IMG/VR virus record: IMGVR_UViG_3300045974_000391
Coordinates: 1 to 28,894 of that record
DNA from: a virus
Reading direction: 5' to 3' (one strand)
DNA: 28,894 nt
Below the pieces are notes generated by a model. It searched no databases, was not told where the DNA came from, and was given only the letters and a program-made list of their open reading frames with translations. The translations under genes and the position numbers were made by a program. Below are positions 26,658 through 28,894 of the stretch, piece after piece (the first letter of the stretch is position 1; every line of letters begins with the position of its first letter).

Positions 26658-28894
26658 TTACTGCCTCCTGTTCTGTCCGATTAAACTGTGAGTACGTCTC
26701 GCCACTTCTTCAACAGAAAGTGGGGACGCCGATGTATTATACTGGTTATAAACAGTTTGCGCCTGGTATGGTCCTGGTGCAACTAAACCTGCTGGACTTC
26801 TAGCCAAACTAAACCCGGGCGACATGCCTAGATCGAACTGCTGCGGACCGAAGGCGCTCGAGATAGTTTTCTCGATCGAGGACATAGCGCCCATGTCCAG
26901 CACTGGCGAAAGCGTTGGCTGGAAATTGAGATTGGTTGCTAGAGACCCATCCATGAAACTTAGCATAGCCTCTTTTACCGAATCCAATTTTGTTTTCACC
27001 TTTGACGGATCAATACCGTCAGCTACACTCTGCACGTAACTTGCGCCGATCTGCGAACCTTGCTGTGTTGAAGAGTTTCCGGCGACACCGTTTCGCAGTC
27101 TGTTTAGCATCCAAGTGATGAAACTGTCAAGAGCGGTACCCATATTAATGAAACCAGTTGGATCAAGCAGGCCCATTATTAGTCCTGCAACCACATACTT
27201 GCCTATCTGTATGAAGTCTTTAAATCTGGCTACTGTTTCTTTGCCCAGGCCTCCCGCGATATACTTGACTATTGTATACAAAGTTTTGTCTATTTCTATA
27301 ACTGCCTCTGCAAAACCGTCAAGAAGGAACTTGATCATCGATTTAGCCAGACGGTTCATATTGGCTCGGAGTTTACCACCATCTTTGTCGATCGTGTCGG
27401 CTAATCCTCCGGTGATAGTTATAAAGTAATTGAACCACGCTTTTACCACTGGGACAGCAGTTTTGCTCATTGCATTCAAGAGTTTGATTTGTATTCTGTT
27501 AAAGAGATTTGCGTAAGTCCCAATATTCTTTTCCAGATCTACAAGAATGGTCATGAGAAATAAAGCCACCGTGTTATATAATTTAGGACCGAGTACATAC
27601 AGCGTATCCAGAATGGCGCCAACGATAACTATGAATGCTTTCGTTATGTATGGAACAGCGGCTATAATGGCCGTGCACATAGTGACGATCATCACAGTTC
27701 CTATATAGTATAACGTTGGATAGATCCTTACTATGGCTTTTGGCATGGCGAGCGCAAAAGCGACAATAGCATCTCCTAACTTCGGAATGCTCTTAATGAA
27801 GGAGTCTATCATTTTAGTTCCGCCTTCGGCTAGTAGAACCAGACCTTCAGCAAACAGTCTAACACCAGTGCCAGCGAATAGTACGCCAGTTCCGAATGCC
27901 ATAAAGCCTACTCCGGCTATCAGCAAAGTCGCAGCAACAGCTAGAAGCGCAGCTTCCAATGGAGGGAATGCAACCACTAAGGCGCCGAGTGCGAGTAGAA
28001 TAACAACAAGTACGCCCAACGCTGCCCCGCCAAGTAACACAGCTTTGAAGTCTACATTCTTGAACAAAGATAGCGCTAGGGCAAACGCGGCAAGACCTGC
28101 AGACAGCACTAAGAACGCGCCTATATTGTCGATAATGTCGGGCTTTATAAGTGATACAGCCCCGTATAAGATAGCTACGCTTAAACCGATAGCTGTAGAT
28201 GCTAACAGTACCTTACCGGCGTCTATTTGTGCTATAATCAAGAATGCTGCACCTAGTCCAGCGACTGCCAGTGCCATAAGAGCCAGCTTACCTATACCAG
28301 CAAGTTTTATTCCACCACCAACGAAATTGGCGAAATATATAGCCCCTAGCATAACTAGAACATTTGCTAAACCAGTTGCGATGGTAGAAAAGTCTATCGC
28401 GCCGAGATATTTGAATGCAAGGGCGAGCACGACAAGACTAGCAGCTATGCCTGTGATCGATATTCCAAGAATCAGCATCTGCGGGCCAATCGATTTGGCT
28501 TTAGACAGAAGTCCTACTATTAGCAGTAAACCTCCAACAGCACCGGCGGCTTTTCCCATGGTACCCAGTTCTATGTCTGAAAACATAGATATAGCTTTAG
28601 CCAATATCGTGAGAGATATCGCTATCGCAACCATTCCAAGACCACTGGTGAGAGACATTCCACCTAGATGCTTGTCTATGATCATAAAGATCTGTAGTGC
28701 ACCGAGAATACCTAGCAAAGCTCCGAATCCCTGTATGATCTGCTTCATCGGAAGTTCCCCGAGTTTAGCAAGTGCGTAACCCATAATCACCACAGAACCA
28801 GCCAGCGCGATAAGAACGGGCGGTAACAGAGCCAGCTTTAGCGCACCGGCAGCCATATTCGGAATTGAGTCAGGTCCGTTTAGGATTGCGTTCA
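26658..28894 (-). CDS. Tape measure protein, 5' end outside the window
   Basis: The frame stays open to the window edge, so this is the C-terminal part only, about 745 residues. An ATG at 28856 is internal, as the codons before it (NAILNGPDSIPN) fit coding sequence. The visible part is rich in alanine, leucine, glycine and isoleucine, with many hydrophobic segments over the first 400 residues (for example LVVILLALGALVVAFPPLEA) and then helical polar stretches. It ends in VYNQYNTSASPLSVEEVARR, a typical tape-measure C-terminus. It sets tail length and probably forms part of the DNA channel through the membrane. No lysozyme or peptidase motif is seen in this part. Confidence 0.85.
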   Translation of the reverse strand, partial: NAILNGPDSIPNMAAGALKLALLPPVLIALAGSVVIMGYALAKLGELPMKQIIQGFGALLGILGALQIFMIIDKHLGGMSLTSGLGMVAIAISLTILAKAISMFSDIELGTMGKAAGAVGGLLLIVGLLSKAKSIGPQMLILGISITGIAASLVVLALAFKYLGAIDFSTIATGLANVLVMLGAIYFANFVGGGIKLAGIGKLALMALAVAGLGAAFLIIAQIDAGKVLLASTAIGLSVAILYGAVSLIKPDIIDNIGAFLVLSAGLAAFALALSLFKNVDFKAVLLGGAALGVLVVILLALGALVVAFPPLEAALLAVAATLLIAGVGFMAFGTGVLFAGTGVRLFAEGLVLLAEGGTKMIDSFIKSIPKLGDAIVAFALAMPKAIVRIYPTLYYIGTVMIVTMCTAIIAAVPYITKAFIVIVGAILDTLYVLGPKLYNTVALFLMTILVDLEKNIGTYANLFNRIQIKLLNAMSKTAVPVVKAWFNYFITITGGLADTIDKDGGKLRANMNRLAKSMIKFLLDGFAEAVIEIDKTLYTIVKYIAGGLGKETVARFKDFIQIGKYVVAGLIMGLLDPTGFINMGTALDSFITWMLNRLRNGVAGNSSTQQGSQIGASYVQSVADGIDPSKVKTKLDSVKEAMLSFMDGSLATNLNFQPTLSPVLDMGAMSSIEKTISSAFGPQQFDLGMSPGFSLARSPAGLVAPGPYQAQTVYNQYNTSASPLSVEEVARRTHSLIGQNRRQ

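Noticed and set aside
27733-28779. 348-codon open frame on the plus strand
   Set aside because: It lies fully inside the tape measure gene on the other strand, has no ribosome site, and its composition (Ala, Pro, Ser, Ile) reflects the reverse complement of Ala/Gly/Leu-rich codons.
1-28894. CRISPR array, insertion sequence, integrase or attachment site
   Set aside because: No regularly spaced repeats, transposase, recombinase or tRNA-like integration target were found. The recurring elements are promoter and terminator copies at unit borders.

Overview
The window is part of a tailed-phage (Caudoviricetes, siphovirus-type) genome, or of a prophage of such a phage. I see no integrase, repressor, terminase, portal or capsid gene, so those lie outside it or are absent. 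Every convincing gene reads on the minus strand, so transcription runs from high to low coordinates. Strong AGGAG-type ribosome sites, TATAAT boxes, a GH25-plus-SH3b lysin and small protein families typical of phages of Firmicutes (including a DUF6353-like pair) point to a Gram-positive host. The host assignment is inference. The standard genetic code works throughout.

In transcription order the first block (28894 to 18631) is a tight tail and lysis operon. It holds the end of the tape measure gene, a distal tail protein, a Gp37-like tail protein, a further tail protein, a tail fibre with a C-terminal lectin-like domain, a GH25 lysozyme with an SH3 domain, a small protein that resembles the detached C-terminus of Gp37-like proteins, a one-helix membrane protein and a holin that looks like two fused holin units.

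The second block (18597 to 13000) is a run of small, mostly unrecognised genes, many with one membrane helix. Most are set between short repeated modules: a hairpin terminator with a shared loop, then a near-identical promoter-like element, then a C-rich leader with a strong Shine-Dalgarno. Eight copies of the promoter-like element are present in the window. Seven lie at 13.6-18.6 kb and one lies at the end of the helicase gene.

The third block (12981 to 4245) is a replication operon that starts only ten bases after a strong terminator. It holds a conserved phage protein, a DUF6353-like membrane protein, two paralogous small proteins, a proline-rich membrane protein, a conserved phage protein, a 1.2-kaa polypeptide that joins an SF3/D5-like helicase, an archaeo-eukaryotic-type primase and a family B DNA polymerase, then a probable ssDNA-binding protein and an SF2 helicase.

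The last block (3851 to 19) encodes a VRR-NUC-like nuclease, a Cas4/RecB-like nuclease, a 913-residue protein with the DFDGD signature of two-barrel RNA polymerases flanked by helix-turn-helix segments, and a small unknown protein. Between the third and last blocks lies a roughly 390-base gap without a gene. It contains a candidate structured RNA of about 290 bases closed by a 15-bp perfect long-range helix, flanked by promoter-like motifs pointing inward. That element, the promoter/terminator module array with a phage-encoded RNA polymerase candidate, and the single-chain replisome are the most unusual parts of the window.
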